From assembly GCA_023301785.1 (NCBI GenBank), contig JALZUF010000133.1, positions 1-6,852 of the forward strand: a stretch of DNA of 6,852 nucleotides, given 5' to 3'. The position numbers were made by a program, and so were the translations under genes. Below, piece by piece: positions 6,026-6,852 of this stretch (positions within the stretch are counted from its first letter, which is position 1; every line of letters starts with the position of its first letter). The DNA is from Alphaproteobacteria bacterium (GTDB lineage: Bacteria; Pseudomonadota; Alphaproteobacteria; Micavibrionales; Micavibrionaceae). The notes beneath the pieces were generated by a model. The model was not told the DNA's origin, did no database searches, and worked only from the letters and a program-made list of their open reading frames with translations.

Positions 6026-6852
6026 ATGTCTAAAGTAAAAGAAGTTAAGCAAGAACCTTACCGCGTTCTCGCGCGTAAATACCGTCCTCAAAATTTTGAT
6101 GATCTTATTGGTCAAGATGCGCTGGTGCGTACGCTTAAAAATGCGATTGAGTCAGGGCGTATCGCTCATGCTTTTATGCTGACAGGTATACGCGGCGTTG
6201 GTAAGACAACAACGGCACGCATTATAGCAAAGGCTCTTAATTATACAGGAGCAGATGGTCAGGCGGGGCCAACAACAGGTGATACATCCGATTGTGAAAC
6301 TTGTAAGGCTATATCAGAGGATCGCCACCCAGATGTGATGGAGATGGATGCCGCCAGCCGAACAGGTATTGATGACATACGAGAAATTTTAGATGGTGTA
6401 CGTTATGCACCAACGTCGGCACGCTATAAAATATACATCATAGATGAGGTGCATATGCTTTCCAAAGCGGCTTTTAATGCGCTGTTAAAAACATTGGAAG
6501 AGCCGCCTGAGCACGTAAAATTTATCTTTGCGACAACTGAAATTCGTAAAGTACCAATTACAGTTTTATCAAGGTGTCAGCGTTTCGATTTGCGCCGTAT
6601 AGATATGGATGTCTTATCAGACTATTACGGTAAAATATCAGGTCTTGAGAATACAAAGACACATGAAGAAGCGCTGAATTTAATCGCACGCGCTGCGGAC
6701 GGCTCTGTACGTGACGGACTAAGCTTGTTAGATCAAGCGATAGCGTTGGGTGATGGTGAGGTTACAAGTGAGCAAGTGAAAAATATGCTTGGCTTGGCTG
6801 ATCAGGCTATGATCTTGGATGTGTTAGAGAATGTTTTGGGCGGTAAAACAAA
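6026..6852 (+). CDS. dnaX: DNA polymerase III subunit gamma/tau, N-terminal part
   Basis: DnaX forms the AAA+ motor of the clamp loader, which uses ATP to place the beta clamp on primed DNA; its longer form (tau) also ties polymerase cores and helicase together. The first 275 codons are present and the gene runs off the right edge. Visible elements are YRVLARKYRPQNFDDLIGQ (12-30), Walker A GIRGVGKTT (54-62), Walker B IIDEVHML (138-145), the LKTLEEPPEHVKFIFATTE block (154-172) and the SRC arginine-finger motif (182-184). Of the four zinc-module cysteines of E. coli DnaX, only the last two appear kept (C90, C93). The phrase ATTEIRKVP is typical of alphaproteobacteria. An in-frame TAG at 6020-6022 just before the ATG fixes the start. 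The AGGG one base before it is too close for a good ribosome site, so initiation may be weak. Any frameshift site for the short form would be beyond the window. Confidence 0.97.
   Translation, partial: MSKVKEVKQEPYRVLARKYRPQNFDDLIGQDALVRTLKNAIESGRIAHAFMLTGIRGVGKTTTARIIAKALNYTGADGQAGPTTGDTSDCETCKAISEDRHPDVMEMDAASRTGIDDIREILDGVRYAPTSARYKIYIIDEVHMLSKAAFNALLKTLEEPPEHVKFIFATTEIRKVPITVLSRCQRFDLRRIDMDVLSDYYGKISGLENTKTHEEALNLIARAADGSVRDGLSLLDQAIALGDGEVTSEQVKNMLGLADQAMILDVLENVLGGKT

Overview
The window most likely comes from a low-GC alphaproteobacterium. The strongest pointers are at the right end. The DnaX fragment carries the alphaproteobacterial wording after the SRC-motif region (ATTEIRKVPITVLSRCQRF, then DLRR), and a small SRP RNA lies immediately upstream of dnaX, an arrangement I know from that class. 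Base composition is AT-rich throughout, with no abrupt shift visible between genes.

Layout, left to right. Positions 1-107 have no confident gene. They hold a plus-strand frame open from the left edge to a stop at 90-92, and a small cluster of DnaA-box-like 9-mers. Positions 108-5703 are a tight run of five minus-strand genes, transcribed right to left: an M42-type metallo-aminopeptidase-like protein (4648-5703), the Na+/H+ antiporter NhaA (3483-4637), ResB/Ccs1 (2329-3450), CcsA/ResC (625-2328) and a membrane-anchored TlpA/ResA-type thioredoxin (108-635). The gaps are 10, 32 and 0 bases, and the last pair overlaps by 11 bases, so the run looks like one operon. Positions 5704-6025 are the divergent control region. 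It holds an inverted-repeat array near the M42 start and the plus-strand SRP RNA gene (5834-5927) with a plausible promoter. From 6026 to the right edge runs the first 275 codons of dnaX on the plus strand.

Functionally, resB, ccsA and tlpA form a System II (Ccs) cytochrome c maturation set. ResB and CcsA carry haem to the periplasm and attach it to apocytochromes, and the thioredoxin keeps the CXXCH cysteines reduced. The resB stop codon directly abuts the ccsA start codon in the same reading frame, and the two proteins together (373 + 567 residues) have the layout of the fused CcsBA of epsilonproteobacteria. The pair therefore looks like one CcsBA cut by a single stop codon. System II in an alphaproteobacterial setting is itself unusual, because System I (Ccm) is the norm there. 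NhaA and the peptidase have no obvious mechanistic link to cytochrome c maturation; they may simply share the transcript.

I found no mobile element, tRNA, CRISPR array or convincing intrinsic terminator. No gene in the window is clearly part of an undescribed system. The most worthwhile leads are the split CcsBA, the taxonomic oddity of System II, the half-site array before the peptidase gene, and the DnaA-box-like cluster at the left edge.
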